A stretch of 64,000 nt of DNA from Siphonodentalium dalli (GCA_032622095.1 CP136064.1:177460247-177524246); one strand, 5' to 3'; numbered from the stretch's first letter, positions 1 through 10,696 are shown. Notes: generated by a model not told the origin, from the letters alone. A program made the numbers and translations.

Positions 1-1530
1 TCAATACAGTCTCAATGGGAGACTTAGTGTTATTTATTTGTTTTCTGCCTAACGTACCGGAAAATGTAGGAAAATATGGAAAAAAAATGTAAAAATTCAA
101 AACAATCTGTCAATTTTATGTCAACCTTTGTCTTAAATTTAGTGAACGAAATAACGTTCTGTTATATCCCACCAACTAGATGCGATGTTTCACATTCAGC
201 GAACCTGGGTAACAAAATACAAGTTTAAAATAAGTGTTCTACTTTTATCCCAATAATGTAAAGCAAAAAACTATATTTATTTAAGCTACTATACAACCGT
301 AGCTTCTGAAGAGTACTTACTGTGTGGAAACTATTAGGCGTTTGGGGTGTGGCCCAGGATGTTTTGAAATCTACTATGGTACCATTGTAATGTCACTGAA
401 GAGCGTTTGTGTAAAGTTTGTACGCATATTTGTATATGGTCGAGACCGATAAGGGGTGCGTATACCACCGCGACAGGATGTCACAAGGTCCGGAATTGGT
501 CCAGCTGGTGGTGACTTAACTTAGTTTTCTTTCTGTGTACTGTGTATATATCGATTTGAATATGGTGCGGCCTAGTTACCTTGTTAGTGCTTGTATGGAT
601 TCCTAGCTTTTGCTGTAGTCTGCCAAATTGGAAGGTTTATACTACGGGTTCAACGCTTGCGTCTATGGGTGGTGCAATGCCCGCCTGCGGAATGTGCGAC
701 AGAGCATGTTGACCTGGGAAAAGTGTGATTTAATACGGATAGCGCAGCCGCGATCGAGGCCAAGAATTGACTGTTTTTGGTTTTCTTCTTATTTTGTACT
801 ATTTTATTTCTGCGAGTGTATTGTATTGTAAGTATTTTCCTAAGTTGATATTGCTAATGTTAGTAAGAATATAATTGTGCGAGAATCTTCAGGCGGCGAA
901 ACAAGTTGATATTGACATTGTTTACTATGTAATATGGATTTCTTTTCATTTTGTCATCATTGACCATATCTCGCATGCACGTGGTCGCGTAATCTCGCAT
1001 GCGTGTGGTCGGAATGCATGTACAATTGTAGTATATATTTATTTTTATCTTTTTGCTTGAAAGATTTAACATTGTTTATTGTGTGTATGTAGTATATGAT
1101 GTATTTTATGTAAGTCGCGCGTATGTGGTCTACTTACATTGTCTGTCCGTTTGTATGTGATATGGCCGCTTCTGCTACTCAATCATAATAATTTAGACTA
1201 CCCAGCACATAGGTTTTGTATTAATACATTATTTAATTTGTTGTTCTTTCAGCTTCCAAGAAGGTCTTTTAATATATATACTTTGCAAGATTGGTGGTGA
1301 CGTTATTTTCCCGAAAGAGTATGGGACGAAGAATGCTTCTCAAATGCCGATCCCATCTCATGAATGAAGTTTGATGCTAAGACACAAATGCAACACCAAC
1401 CGTGGTATATGCCAACGACGCTCAGTTTAGAGGTGGGTAACGCTAATTGTAATTCAATTGAGTATTTGTCACTAAAAACAAGCATTCTGATTGGCCGAGA
1501 GCGGCTAACTTTCGTTTTCGATTCACCGAC
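1..1530. other. Non-coding stretch, no gene recognised
   Basis: No ORF here shows a recognisable domain, and the open frames are short and overlap on both strands. The only local structure I see is a short imperfect repeat around 968-1012, where 'tctcgcatgc' followed by 'gtggtcg' occurs twice. The sequence is AT-rich with scattered runs of A and T. Confidence 0.6.
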
Positions 1531-1733
1531 ATCGGCCGCTTCAGCGTGCATCAAATCTGAATGTAGCACGGTCAAATTGCATCGGCGCAGAACGAATAGC
1601 GAAACGAGCACACCCGCGCGTTGTTGTCTATAGATAACGTTCATCGGCCGCTTCAGCGTGCATCAAATCTGAATGTGGCACGATACAATTTCATCGGCGC
1701 AGAACGGAGTAGCGAAACGAGCCAAACCGCCCC
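1531..1733. repeat. Direct duplication, two copies of about 90 bp at 112 bp spacing
   Basis: The block beginning 'atcggccgcttcagcgtgca' at 1531 recurs at 1643 with few changes and ends both times in 'agcgaaacgagc'. A linker of about 20 bp separates the copies. Short ORFs cross the region on both strands, but they only reflect the duplication and show no domain. Confidence 0.8.
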
Positions 1734-1904
1734 CACAGGAAATGGTTACGGACCAGTGTTCCGAGTAACGCAATGAACAAACCCAAATGATTTGTGCACG
1801 GTGACAACGGCGAAATGAAAGTCTCGATTCGTGTCATGAAAGTGACTAAATGATACTTTTTATACAGTTTTTTTTGCAAATTCCTTGCTAGATTGAATTA
1901 CAAT

Positions 1905-2050
1905 GGAGATAAACGTACCCTGTTTCGTTGTACATTCTGGGATTCGAGCATGAAAACAGTTTGTGAACTCGCCGGCAAGCCGGCTCGTTCACAAACTGTT
2001 TTCATGCTCGAATCCCAGAATGTACAACTCAACAGGGTATGTTTATCTCC
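1905..2050. repeat. 146 bp near-perfect hairpin element
   Basis: The arms start 'ggagataaac' at 1905 and end with the complement 'gtttatctcc' at 2050. Each is about 72 bp with only a few mismatches. They meet at a GC-rich centre reading 'gccggcaagccggc'. ORFs on the two strands give nearly the same peptide, as expected of an inverted repeat. This fits a foldback-type MITE. I could not define a target duplication. Confidence 0.85.
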
Positions 2051-2379
2051 TAAATGTTTGTACAGAGGACAAACTTGTACTGTTTCTAAGTTCAAGAAGT
2101 TCCATAATTCTGGTGAACATAAATCGACGAAACCCACCGTATGAGTACATACTTTCACTTATATTGGTCTAACACTATTCCAAAATATATTAAAATCAAA
2201 CTGTTGGTATTTTGGTAACAATGGTAAATGTGTGGAAAATGGCTTGTCGTTCCAAGTCCAATAACCTTGACAAATAGCTATGGATGGCGCCAACTGAATG
2301 TTCGGATCCTTCAATCGATGCTGGTCTATTGGCGATCCTATACTAGCATTTATTTCTGGTAATTGATTCTGGACTTACA

Positions 2380-2760
2380 ATACAAGCATGTCTGTGACGA
2401 GTGAAAATGAAAATGAAGTCCAACAAGGGCCGTAACTCCGTTAGAATGAATAGACGAATCGCCAATACCAAAGCAGAACCAAATACAATGATCCACACTT
2501 AAGTTGCAAGGTTAAATGTTCATATGGACACAACATTCACAAATGTTCAAGTCTATCAATGGCCGTAACTCTGGTAAAATGAATGGACGAAGCCCATACC
2601 ATGTGGGCATCCTTTCGCCCAAGCAAGCTGGTCTATCTACATACAAACAGGACAACGAAATAAGATAATTAACATCCGAGTTACAAGGTGTTATGTTCGC
2701 ACGGGCAGACAGACGGACGGAGCTCTCGACTATATACATGGAACCTCCTTCGGCTTAGGC
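2380..2760. repeat. Dispersed bivalve-style repeat with two 133 bp units
   Basis: The phrase 'ggccgtaactc' occurs at 2428 and 2561, followed by similar text ('aaaatgaa', 'gacgaa'). The block ends in 'cagacagacggacgg' near 2705-2719. Repeats with a 'taactc' core and a 'ggacgg' tail are common in bivalve genomes (recalled, not searched). Related blocks lie at 44880-45420, 56285-56840 and 15777-15930. Confidence 0.55.
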
Positions 2761-2765
2761 TTAGG

Positions 2766-3093
2766 AAATACGCACATAATCGACCTATACTGTGTAATAG
2801 GTACATATTGTGATTTTTTAATTCTGAAATAAGCAGATATTGGACTCTTATCCGTTATTTCGTTTTATGGCCCCCAGTAAAAAAGCTGTTAAGCGCGTAC
2901 ACTTGAAACTTCGTGAATTGGCTTATTTGTGTCATTGTCCGCAAATAATCTGCTTAGAATGACCTCATTATGAGTCGATAATGTGATTAAAATGTTCACA
3001 TTTTCAACACATTATCGACTCAAAATGAGGCGATTCTAAACAGATTATCTATAGAAAACAAATTCTATTATAAGCAGATAATATGCTGGTTTT
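2766..3093 (-). mobile_element. MITE family X, copy 1, carrying a nested hairpin
   Basis: The terminal inverted repeats read 'aaatacgcacataatc' at 2766 and, at the other end, the complement of 'aaatccgcacattatc'-type sequence ending at 3093. Internal text such as 'ttatttcgttttatgg' and 'aataagcc' complement matches the copies at 8303-8490 and 21681-21909. This copy is about 100 bp longer than the one at 21681 because a hairpin is inserted at 2945-3048. No transposase is encoded, so it would be non-autonomous. Confidence 0.65.
2945..3048. repeat. 104 bp hairpin nested in MITE X
   Basis: Arms of about 41 bp ('ataatctgcttagaatgacc' and its near-complement ending at 3048) surround a loop of about 20 bp. 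The X copy at 21681 lacks this segment, so it is probably a small foldback insertion. Confidence 0.75.
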
Positions 3094-3577
3094 CGGGAGA
3101 CAAGCTGTAGGTTCAAGTGTGTTATTTTTATTCCAGATTTTTCTTCGCCATCGAGCAATGAAGAACGTTCCGTATTAGTGTGTTCTGGTATGGTACAACA
3201 AAGAGCTCTTGTCTCACTTCTATGGAATAAATGAACACAGCAAGACAATTGCTGTGATTTTGGAAAGGTTTTTTCAGCGTATATGTATATATAGAGCCTG
3301 TAAATCAGTTGTGTAAATGGTTATTTTCCTGTAGCTATCGACCCATCGTCAATTTAGTTACCACACCTACATGTACTTTCTCGAAACGTGAATTGAAGTA
3401 AACATTCCGAAATAATTATGAATCTGACTCTTAATCCACCGAGCATTGGTCCTTAACATCCGTCATATGTAAGGACATAAGTCCTTTCACAAATTATTAT
3501 TCACCAAATTAACGAAACCAAGTTATGTAATTATAGTGTAAATTAGTCACAAAAAGTCAATCCGGACTCCGGAGTCA

Positions 3578-3641
3578 GTAATTTTACAGAACAAGTGTGC
3601 TGGCAAAAAATATTTTTCCAGCACTTTGCTTGTAAAATTAC
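3578..3641. repeat. 64 bp stem-loop, precursor-microRNA-sized
   Basis: The arm 'gtaattttac' at 3578 pairs with 'gtaaaattac' ending at 3641, and 'gctgg' pairs with 'ccagc'. The stem is about 24 bp with a bulge, and the AT-rich loop is about 14 nt. It could be a tiny MITE remnant or a transcribed hairpin. Nothing shows expression. The rest of 3094-4147 holds no gene that I recognise. Confidence 0.5.
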
Positions 3642-4147
3642 AGAAACCCATTAACAGTGTATGCAATGACCACCCCTTCAGTGGTATCCGTGTAGTTTCT
3701 CAGACTATACAAAAAATACTAGTTGGAATCAGAGTTGTTCACAAGTATCGGCTGTTTGTTCATTGATCAAAAATAATTCTGTAGTTTTGGACCACAATAA
3801 AATGCAAGGTGGGTGCAATCTGCGGAACGAGATAGTCTTCATTTACTCAACATATGTATTACTGACGTCCATATATTCTAATCGATGATGATGATTGTTT
3901 ATTTGTATAATATCTACCTTGAATAAACCATATTAATATAGTTCCTAACTAATTTAAACGTCTCTATATGACAGCATTGGCCTTGCGGCATAATGGCATT
4001 CGGTGAAAGAGAAGGTGTATCAAGTGTTTGTGAATAACTTATTGAACGTGGTTTTTTTTTTAGAATAAGGCTAAATATGTAATTTTACTATGTCGAATTT
4101 ATGGTGCTATAGAAGAGATACAATGTTGAATTTGAACCTTATATACG

Positions 4148-4795
4148 ACAATTAAAGAACCAGTTCGATTTGACACCAAATAATTCATAATTTCCTAAGC
4201 CAGTTTTCTGCTTACCAGGCATAAGTTAAAGCAAAAAATCCATAAACGTTTCACAACGGGAGCTACGCTGACGCAACATTAAAGACCATGTGCCAATGCA
4301 TTCTCTTATTTATGCGAGTCGACCATAAGTCGTCTCGCATATATAAGAGAATGCATCGGCCTAACAATTTTTTTTATCAATTTTCTTACATTCTTTAATA
4401 ATATTTAAAAAAATTTAATAATTTGTTCTTACATTCTTTAACAATTTTTATCATTTTTTATAATATTATCTTACATTCTATAACAATTTTTATCATTTTG
4501 TCTTATATTCTTTAACAATTTTATCATTTGTTCTTACATTCTTTAACAAGTACACAAAATAATATAAATTTGTTAGGCCAATGCATTCTCTTATATATGC
4601 GAGGCGACCTATGGTCGACTCGCATATATAAGAGAATGCATTGGCACAGGGTTTTCGCAAAAAATCAGGAAGCTCCAGTCATGAAAGTATTAAATACACG
4701 AATTGAAATATATCAGATTTGGCGCTAAATAATTCAGAATTTACTAATAAAAATTTGTGCTTACCAGGCATAAGTAAAAATAAAAAATACTTGCG
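4148..4795. repeat. Direct repeats flanking MITE Y copy 1
   Basis: Segments at about 4148-4230 and 4705-4795 share 'aataattca', 'gcttaccaggcataagt' and neighbouring text. They lie in the same orientation either side of the Y element. The arrangement could be a segmental duplication or a host repeat present twice. Confidence 0.55.
4245..4690. mobile_element. MITE family Y, copy 1, two hairpins around AT-rich tandem units
   Basis: The hairpins at 4291-4361 and 4577-4645 both use 'ccaatgcattctctta' and its complement with a short 'gtcgac'-containing centre. Between them lie degenerate units of about 32 bp built on 'cttacattctttaacaat'. The outer ends ('cgggagct' on the left, 'ggaagctccagtca' on the right) match copy 2 at 27228-27451. 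The left end here is decayed; a TTAA follows the right end at 4690-4693. No coding capacity is seen. Confidence 0.7.
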
Positions 4796-4984
4796 ATTGC
4801 CATCATTAATTACCACACAGGAATCGCGAAAATCTACGAAATCATCAAAACCTGTAAAAATATAATAAAAGCTCATAATTGAGAACGCTCTCTAATATAT
4901 ATCGCTATTGGGCGGCGGAAGCATGGACGTTCTCTATAAGAGGCGATAATTGGAATTTGTATATGCTGATAAAAATTCAGAACA

Positions 4985-5115
4985 TTTCTGAAATTCACTC
5001 TTTTGAAAGTCGATACCTGACATCAAAACTTCCTATTAATAGACTCATGGGTCGGTTTCTAATTATGTTGGTTTTATATGGTGTCAAATCGGACAAGGCA
5101 TCTTGAATGTCATCG
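4985..5115 (+). repeat. Dispersed repeat Q, copy 1
   Basis: The text 'ttgaaagt(c/t)gata' through 'gtgtcaaatcggacaaggca' recurs in inverted orientation at about 29995-30145. The minus strand here carries an open frame from an ATG at 5255 to a stop at 4995 (86 codons, open further upstream to about 5288). It contains 'DALSDLT' and 'RPMSLLIGSFD', and the copy at 30 kb keeps parts of the same frame. This could be a relic of a transposon protein or a chance frame in a repeat. I do not recognise the family. 5290-6024 holds no gene that I recognise. Confidence 0.45.
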
Positions 5116-6024
5116 GGTGTCTTTGTCAACGAACGGTAGTTGGTCGCCATCTGACTATCAAAACAGCTTGCATGGTCATTTAAATGATGTTTTCTTAAAG
5201 CGTTGTCAAATGTAATCAGTGAATGTTTGATCTCCACTGCGTGAATGCCATCCATTTCAACGTCAAGCGGGGGCGTAATTCTTCCATTAGCTTAAACTTT
5301 AAGCTGAAAGATTACACAGTCTTCATTCCATTAACGTGCCGAAATCCACCGTTAGTCTGTGACAATGAAATTTGCGTGGGTTACGCGAGATACAAGAATC
5401 CATATTCTTCAAGTAAAATAAAAGGTATCGAAATCTTTAGAATAGTAGCCGTACAACAGAGAGGCAGGAATAGTCATCCGTTAAATTGTCTGGGCACACA
5501 CTGGCGGCCGAATATTTCGACTTTTCATTCTTCTAATAACTGAACAGTTATTAATCATTAGCTTAAATTGTCAAAGTAAGATAGCAATATTTTCTTTTAT
5601 TGTCCTTAAATAATTACGTAATTAAGACGTCATCTGATTCAAAGTATGGCCCGTTTAACTCAGTCTCGTTCCTGGTCCATCAACATCCGCTTACGGCTGC
5701 AATCCCATTCGCGACGTTACGTCGACACGTTAGAGCGACTAGTAATATTCAATACTCAATAATTTCTAAAATTAGTTACGTCGCGACGGCAATGAAAATA
5801 TGTCGATAAATACACCATATAGTAATATACAGACTGTATATAGATTGGAAAGACTTGCTGTGCCGAAACATGTAAAAAATTGTCAGCCGATTTCAAATTT
5901 CTGCACAAACGCTATTTATCTTTACCATATCTGGAAAGACTAGGAAATAGCACAGAATGATCCATACCGCGAAGACAAAAAAAAGGACTTAATTGATTTT
6001 GTTTTTGCGATCCATAGAGCGTGC

Positions 6025-6903
6025 ATATAAACACCTCACACAAGTAAGTCCCCCCCTCATATAATAAATACCATGATCTCCTGTTATTCGTCCGATCGTG
6101 TTGAAATTTGGACGAATTGAGAACATGGTAAGGTAAATGCAGAACAGTCTGATAGTTATTATATTCCGATAGTTTTCACACTTTCATTCGAATGTCGCTT
6201 GATTGATATAATTATCATTTTCAAAAATCACACTTTCGACATTGACGCCCAACATCGTCGCATGTTGATGGGCCATCAGTGTTTGTTGAGTTATACCGGC
6301 CTTATTTCTGCGTGGGTTTTCTTGAAATTTGACCATTTTCACTCTGGGAGTTTACATGTAGGAGCATGATGACCCATCCCATATCTGGTCCACTGCTTAA
6401 GGATCCCTGTCACGCATGGCGGACCAAGCGAGGATTACCGCCGTAGGAATACTCGGCCACATTTCAAGAAATTGGCTATATGCGAAAGACTGCTTCAAAA
6501 CTGGACAGTCTTCACATTGGTGGTAACACTTGCTTGGTCCACGTACCATACGGGGAATGGTGCCATTCGAGTGAATGCAGATGGCCAGGTAAAGGGTGAT
6601 TCAAAATCATGCCCCTAATTTCCCACAGGGTGGCAACTGGTCTTATTGAGAAATAAGGCCGGTGACACTTTGTGAGCACTGATTACAAAGTTAACCTGTC
6701 AACCCGTCTGTTGAGCTTCAAAGTTGAAATTGTGATTTTTTTTAAACTGGCACATTTTCCAATCAAGCGACATTCAGAAGGTTAGAAACTCCTCGGGTTA
6801 ATTAACTCCCACAATGTACTGCATTTATCATGTTCTCAAAAACATAGGATATATAGGATATTATTATGAGGGAAAACTTACTTTTTGAGGTGTTTGTAAA
6901 AGT
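6025..6903. mobile_element. Non-autonomous DNA element with long imperfect TIRs, about 880 bp
   Basis: The left end 'ataaacacctcacacaagta' (6026 on) is matched by the complement near 6860-6903. Further inverted pairs follow in order inward: around 6185-6240 with 6720-6780 ('aatgtcgcttgatt' and 'aatcaagcgacatt'), and 6289-6308 with 6650-6668 ('ccggccttatttct' and 'agaaataaggccgg'). The pairs nest symmetrically, so the whole is one folded element and not several. No ORF with a transposase domain is present. Confidence 0.65.
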
Positions 6904-7446
6904 ATATCATGAATTTATCGAGTCATTTTAATGCATGAGAGTGAAAGAAGCGATTCACTAATATGTTTGATCTGATTGCTAAAGAATACAAGTCGCTTTA
7001 AGGGTATGACCACGCAAGGCTGACTCTGTAGACCTCACGCCAGCTTTATAAATATGTTCCGTAACGTCCTGTTTGTGTATTAGTTATATCGAAGATGGGG
7101 AACAGAGCTAACGGTACAAAGAACGAGAATAGGACGTTTGGATTAGCTATACGGTTTACCCTGAAGTCCTATAACTAAAGGCCGGGATCATATGCGTTAG
7201 AATTTACTCAAAAATGGCGGCAAAATGTCTCACATTGAAGGAGCAATTATCGTTTTATTCACCTATATAAATAACTCAAGCAAAACAAAAATAAATATTG
7301 CGAGTGAGTTATATATGTGTTAATTTTTGCAAGCTCACTTTGCAATCCCGTCCAGATATAAATGGCTGTTGATAAGATATAAATGTTCAAGAGATTTCGG
7401 TCACCATATTTCGAGGTTTACGAACATTTGAATGCCACAATCTCCG
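6904..7446. other. No gene seen
   Basis: AT-rich sequence without recognisable ORF, repeat family or RNA gene. Confidence 0.5.
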
Positions 7447-7450
7447 TTAA

Positions 7451-7611
7451 CCCTTTCAGTGCCAAGTCAGATTTTTGTATCAACCCATTTTTCCTTAATC
7501 ATTTTTCAAGAGCTGTTTCCATCAATGTATCACATTATTATAATCAACAAATTTGAAAAGTGATCAAGGAAATATGGGTTGATACAAAAATCGGACTTGG
7601 CACTGAAAGGG
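7451..7611. mobile_element. piggyBac-type MITE, 161 bp, with TTAA target duplication
   Basis: TTAA at 7447-7450 and 7612-7615 brackets ends reading 'ccctttcagtgccaagtc' and the complement 'gacttggcactgaaaggg'. The inverted repeats run about 60 bp each side with very few mismatches. A TTAA target and CCC-starting termini are hallmarks of the piggyBac superfamily. No transposase is present. Confidence 0.85.
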
Positions 7612-7852
7612 TTAAACAAATATGTTCAATATCAGGTTTTCGCAGTAACCGAAATGAGTTGTTGTGATAACTCATTAGTCTAATAGCTTGATAATATCTT
7701 TGGAAAATAAATAGAAAAAACAACAATGTTGAAATTGCCAGGCGTTATATCTAGCCGCAATATTTTATAAAAATTAGAACGTTTTTCCCGGCCTTGTAAC
7801 TCCAAGCAATGAGACGAAACACAAATGTCTACTCATTCCGCCGTCCGAGAGT

Positions 7853-8215
7853 CTAGTACATCACGCGTAAGAGCCACACGTTGACACAAATGTTAAATGA
7901 CGGCCCGCTACGGTCACAGTCACCTTCACAGACTGAGCTCCATCTTAGAGAAACCTTTCTGTAGCAGTGGTGGCACACCTCTTGACATATGTGTCGTTTG
8001 GTGATCAATTTGTTGTCCAATTTTATGTGAGCAGTGGATGGAAGTTCATGCCATATTCCAATTAGATCTATGAGTCTAAGTTTATGCCGCCAGGCGGCAC
8101 TGCGTTTTGTTGTTGGTATCACAATGTCCTCGTGTGAACAACCAGAAGATTCCGGCGATGAAATGTAAAATGCGAAAGCGTTGAAAGTCAGCATAAGGTA
8201 AACAGCGACCACACC
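7853..8215 (-). CDS. Candidate terminal exon of a secreted six-cysteine peptide-hormone-like precursor
   Basis: The minus strand is open from 8275 to a TAG at 7853. I place the exon start at 8215 because 'ctcatttcatttcag' lies just before it, a good acceptor in phase 0. The first 17 or so residues (VVAVYLMLTF and on) are hydrophobic, like a signal peptide. Two Lys-Arg sites follow; the second (LITKR) lies one residue before a cysteine block spaced C-x3-C-x2-C-x11-C-x3-C-x9-C, with Tyr after the third Cys and Trp before the fourth. Eclosion hormone and the CHH/ITP family use closely similar spacing of the last five cysteines; the short first gap is more like eclosion hormone. Exon 1 and the start codon are not found, and no AATAAA lies close downstream. 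A chance ORF or another cysteine-rich secreted peptide remains possible. Confidence 0.33.
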   Translation of the reverse strand, partial: GVVAVYLMLTFNAFAFYISSPESSGCSHEDIVIPTTKRSAAWRHKLRLIDLIGIWHELPSTAHIKLDNKLITKRHICQEVCHHCYRKVSLRWSSVCEGDCDRSGPSFNICVNVWLLRVMY

Positions 8216-8302
8216 CTGAAATGAAATGAGGACTAAATAATAAGAGAATGACCCACGGGTTCGACATACCCACAAGGTGCCAACTTAAAACATGAGAAGA
8301 AC

Positions 8303-8490
8303 ATGTGCGGACAATGGTACAAATAAGCCAACTCACCAGGTGTACGCTCTATGACAGTTGTTTTCACTGTGGCCGGCGCCATAAAACGAAATAACGGGTG
8401 AGAGTCCATTATCTGCTTACGTCAGAATCAAATATTCACATTATGTACCTATTTCATATAATAGGTCGATTATATGCATATTTTCGCGAG
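8303..8490 (+). mobile_element. MITE family X, copy 2, left-truncated and cut by the gypsy element
   Basis: Shares 'tgtgcggacaatg', 'aaataagccaactcac', 'ccataaaacgaaataa' and 'attatctgctta' with the copy at 21681-21909. Its right end runs directly into the 5' LTR at 8496. Confidence 0.65.
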
Positions 8491-8725
8491 GATATTGTAA
8501 CGGAGTTACCATTTATGTTCACTGATTGATCTAAAGTTAAGTGCGTCTTTGCGCTAGTTTCAGTTTCGGTCTTTTTCTCACCCTTATTTTCCAAAAGTAT
8601 CCCATTTTCTGGCACAAAAGTACCCTTTTATTTACTCCTTTCTGTTAAGTCCATTATACCACTCCCCATTTATGTCATTCCAATTTGAATAAATGCGTTA
8701 CCGTTGTGTATTTTCATATATTCTA

Positions 8726-9091
8726 GGTTACACTGGTGTAAATGTTTTCCATAGGCCTCAGAGCTAACGTTTTAGCATGTACTGTTGGCAATATAAACAT
8801 TGGGTCCAAAATTTTCTTTAAATCGGAAAAATTGACATTTTGGGAAACATTTTGCACAAAGAAATCATGTCTGTCAGGCAGGGAATTCGCCTTTAAATCT
8901 TGTGTTTTCGTAACTAGTATCAGAACCGTATAAAAAATACTGTCATATTTTAGACCAGACCAACAAATTCAAACTTCACTACAGAGGGTTAATTCCTGTG
9001 CCAATGGCCCAGTGTCTATTTTATTTTCTCCTATATATTCCGCCCGCATCCACTAGAGGTCTCTCCGAACCTTATTTACACCAGTGTAACC
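8726..9091 (+). mobile_element. MITE G, copy 1, in the 5' LTR
   Basis: Termini 'ggttacactggtgtaaat' and the complement 'tttacaccagtgtaacc' are flanked by TA at 8724-8725 and 9092-9093. It shares body text with copy 2 ('ttttccatagg', 'cactagaggtctctccgaac') but lacks about 85 bp after 'ccaatggc'. The TA target suggests a Tc1/mariner-type origin, which is inference. Confidence 0.8.
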
Positions 9092-9093
9092 TA

Positions 9094-9985
9094 ACCTAAA
9101 GCGATAGCCCGCTTTTTCGCGGAATAATTGTAACTCCCTACATTTCTTCAGAATTGCCCATCAATGGAAAAATGTGTTCAAAAACAATATCACTTCTGTG
9201 GTTCTTTATTTATCACACATAATTTCCCCACCCCGTTTAACACATTATTCATCAAAAAAGCACAAATTTCCACCACAAGTCATATTCAGGCCCCATTTTC
9301 ACACAGTTTTTGGGGTCTGGTGTTGCAAACTTGGATCAGCTATGGAAGACTGTACATGATCCTTTCAATGAGAGAACTTCTGGTGATGTGAGGTCATTGA
9401 GTCCAGATTTGAGCAGCTGAGTACATGACTTTATCAGCACATGAAAGACTAAAATATGACATTTTAAGGTCTGCAAGGGTGATCCAAGATAACTGGATGT
9501 GGGTGTATATTGCATTAGTTGAACAAAGATGTGCTCTCTTTGAAATGCTGAAGAATTTCCTTAAATGTGTCCAAGTTTTAGTTATATTAACCTTCAAATG
9601 GCCATACCCACCAGTGGAAATGACTAACTTGTATGATATATATATGTATATCACTGGCTATAAAATCCAAAATACTTGTCAGATTAGCTTTTTATAACGA
9701 GTGATATGTGTGTCATTGGCATGGTCATGTTATGGATCATTTGCATTATGTGACTATTACCACCTTGAACAAAATTTAAAATACCTTGAAAAATTGGCAT
9801 TTTTTATGAAAAATCATACTATTTTTTTGGCTGATGTAAGAGAAAGAACACATCAGCAGCAAGAATAGCTACACCATGCATGAGAGATTCATTTGACTGA
9901 AAGGCCAGGCTGTTAAAAATGCAATAAAATACTTTAAAGTGACTCCCAGGAATCAAAAAGGCCAAAAAGCGCATTTTTCCCTTTA
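9094..9985. other. 892 bp AT-rich segment between two MITE G copies
   Basis: This is neither LTR nor MITE sequence. Open frames at 9164-9391 and 9425-9697 (plus) and 9394-9654 (minus) encode no domain I recognise. It either moved in as the core of a composite element or was captured between two independent MITE insertions. Confidence 0.5.
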
Positions 9986-10411
9986 GGTTACACTGGTGTA
10001 AATGTTTTCCATAGGTCTCAGTGCTAACGTTTTGGCGTATACTGTTGGCAATATAAGCATTGGGTCAAAAATTTTGGGAAACTTTTTGCACAAAAAAATC
10101 ATGTCTGTCAGGCAGTGAATTCGCCTTTAAATCTTGTGTTTTCGTAACTAGTGTCAGATCCGCATAAAAAAAATACTGTCATATTTTAGACCACACCAAC
10201 AAATTCAAACTTCACTACATAGGGTTAATTCCTGTGCCAATGGCTATTTTACCTCTGGGAAACCATAGGGAAGAGGTGTGATGATTTTTTTATGCAAAAA
10301 GCACACAAGGCTGTTGACCAATCAGGGCCCAGTGTCTATTTTATTCTTTCCTATATATTCCTCCCGCATCCACTAGAGGTCTCTCCGAACCTTATTTACA
10401 CCAGTGTAACC
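9986..10411 (+). mobile_element. MITE G, copy 2, in the 5' LTR
   Basis: Same termini as copy 1 and the same strand, flanked by TA at 9984-9985 and 10412-10413. It retains the segment 'acctctgggaaaccatagg' missing from copy 1. The LTR resumes immediately after it. Confidence 0.8.
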
Positions 10412-10688
10412 TAAAGTGGTAAATCCAGCGATTGTTTGTTAAGTCGGCCATTTTGGCATATTCTATTTCCGGTGCAGGATGTTGACATTGGAGCCGAGCA
10501 TAGTTACGCTCCGTTGGCACCATTATTGTTGCCTATTCATTTTTCTTTATGGACAGTTGGAGAGGGACCTTGGATCGCTCGGTCCGACCCGACCATATTT
10601 AAATAGGGTCGTGTCGAATCGAATCGGGTCGTGTCGCTTTTGCGACGCGACCCGACCCAACCCGATTGGTCGTTCCAACTGGCTCGGG

Positions 10689-10696
10689 TATAAAAG
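10689..10696 (+). promoter_or_regulatory. TATA box of the 5' LTR
   Basis: TATAAAAG sits in 'ctcgggtataaaagggtc'. It is conserved at the same place in the 3' LTR and is preceded by a 'gggtcg/cgaccc'-rich stretch with hairpin potential (10575-10670). Confidence 0.6.

Noticed and set aside
1303..1644. 113-codon minus frame
   Set aside because: It spans part of a direct duplication, has overlapping plus-strand frames, and shows no domain or splice context.
4995..5288. Minus-strand frame of about 97 codons that reads plausibly as protein
   Set aside because: Much of it is shared with a dispersed repeat at 30 kb that is interrupted, and competing frames on both strands are also open. Kept only as a note under repeat Q.
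8257..8275. 'gggttcgacat' as a tRNA T-loop
   Set aside because: No acceptor or anticodon stem can be formed around it. Similar 'ggttcga' hits near 21110 and 41048 also fail.
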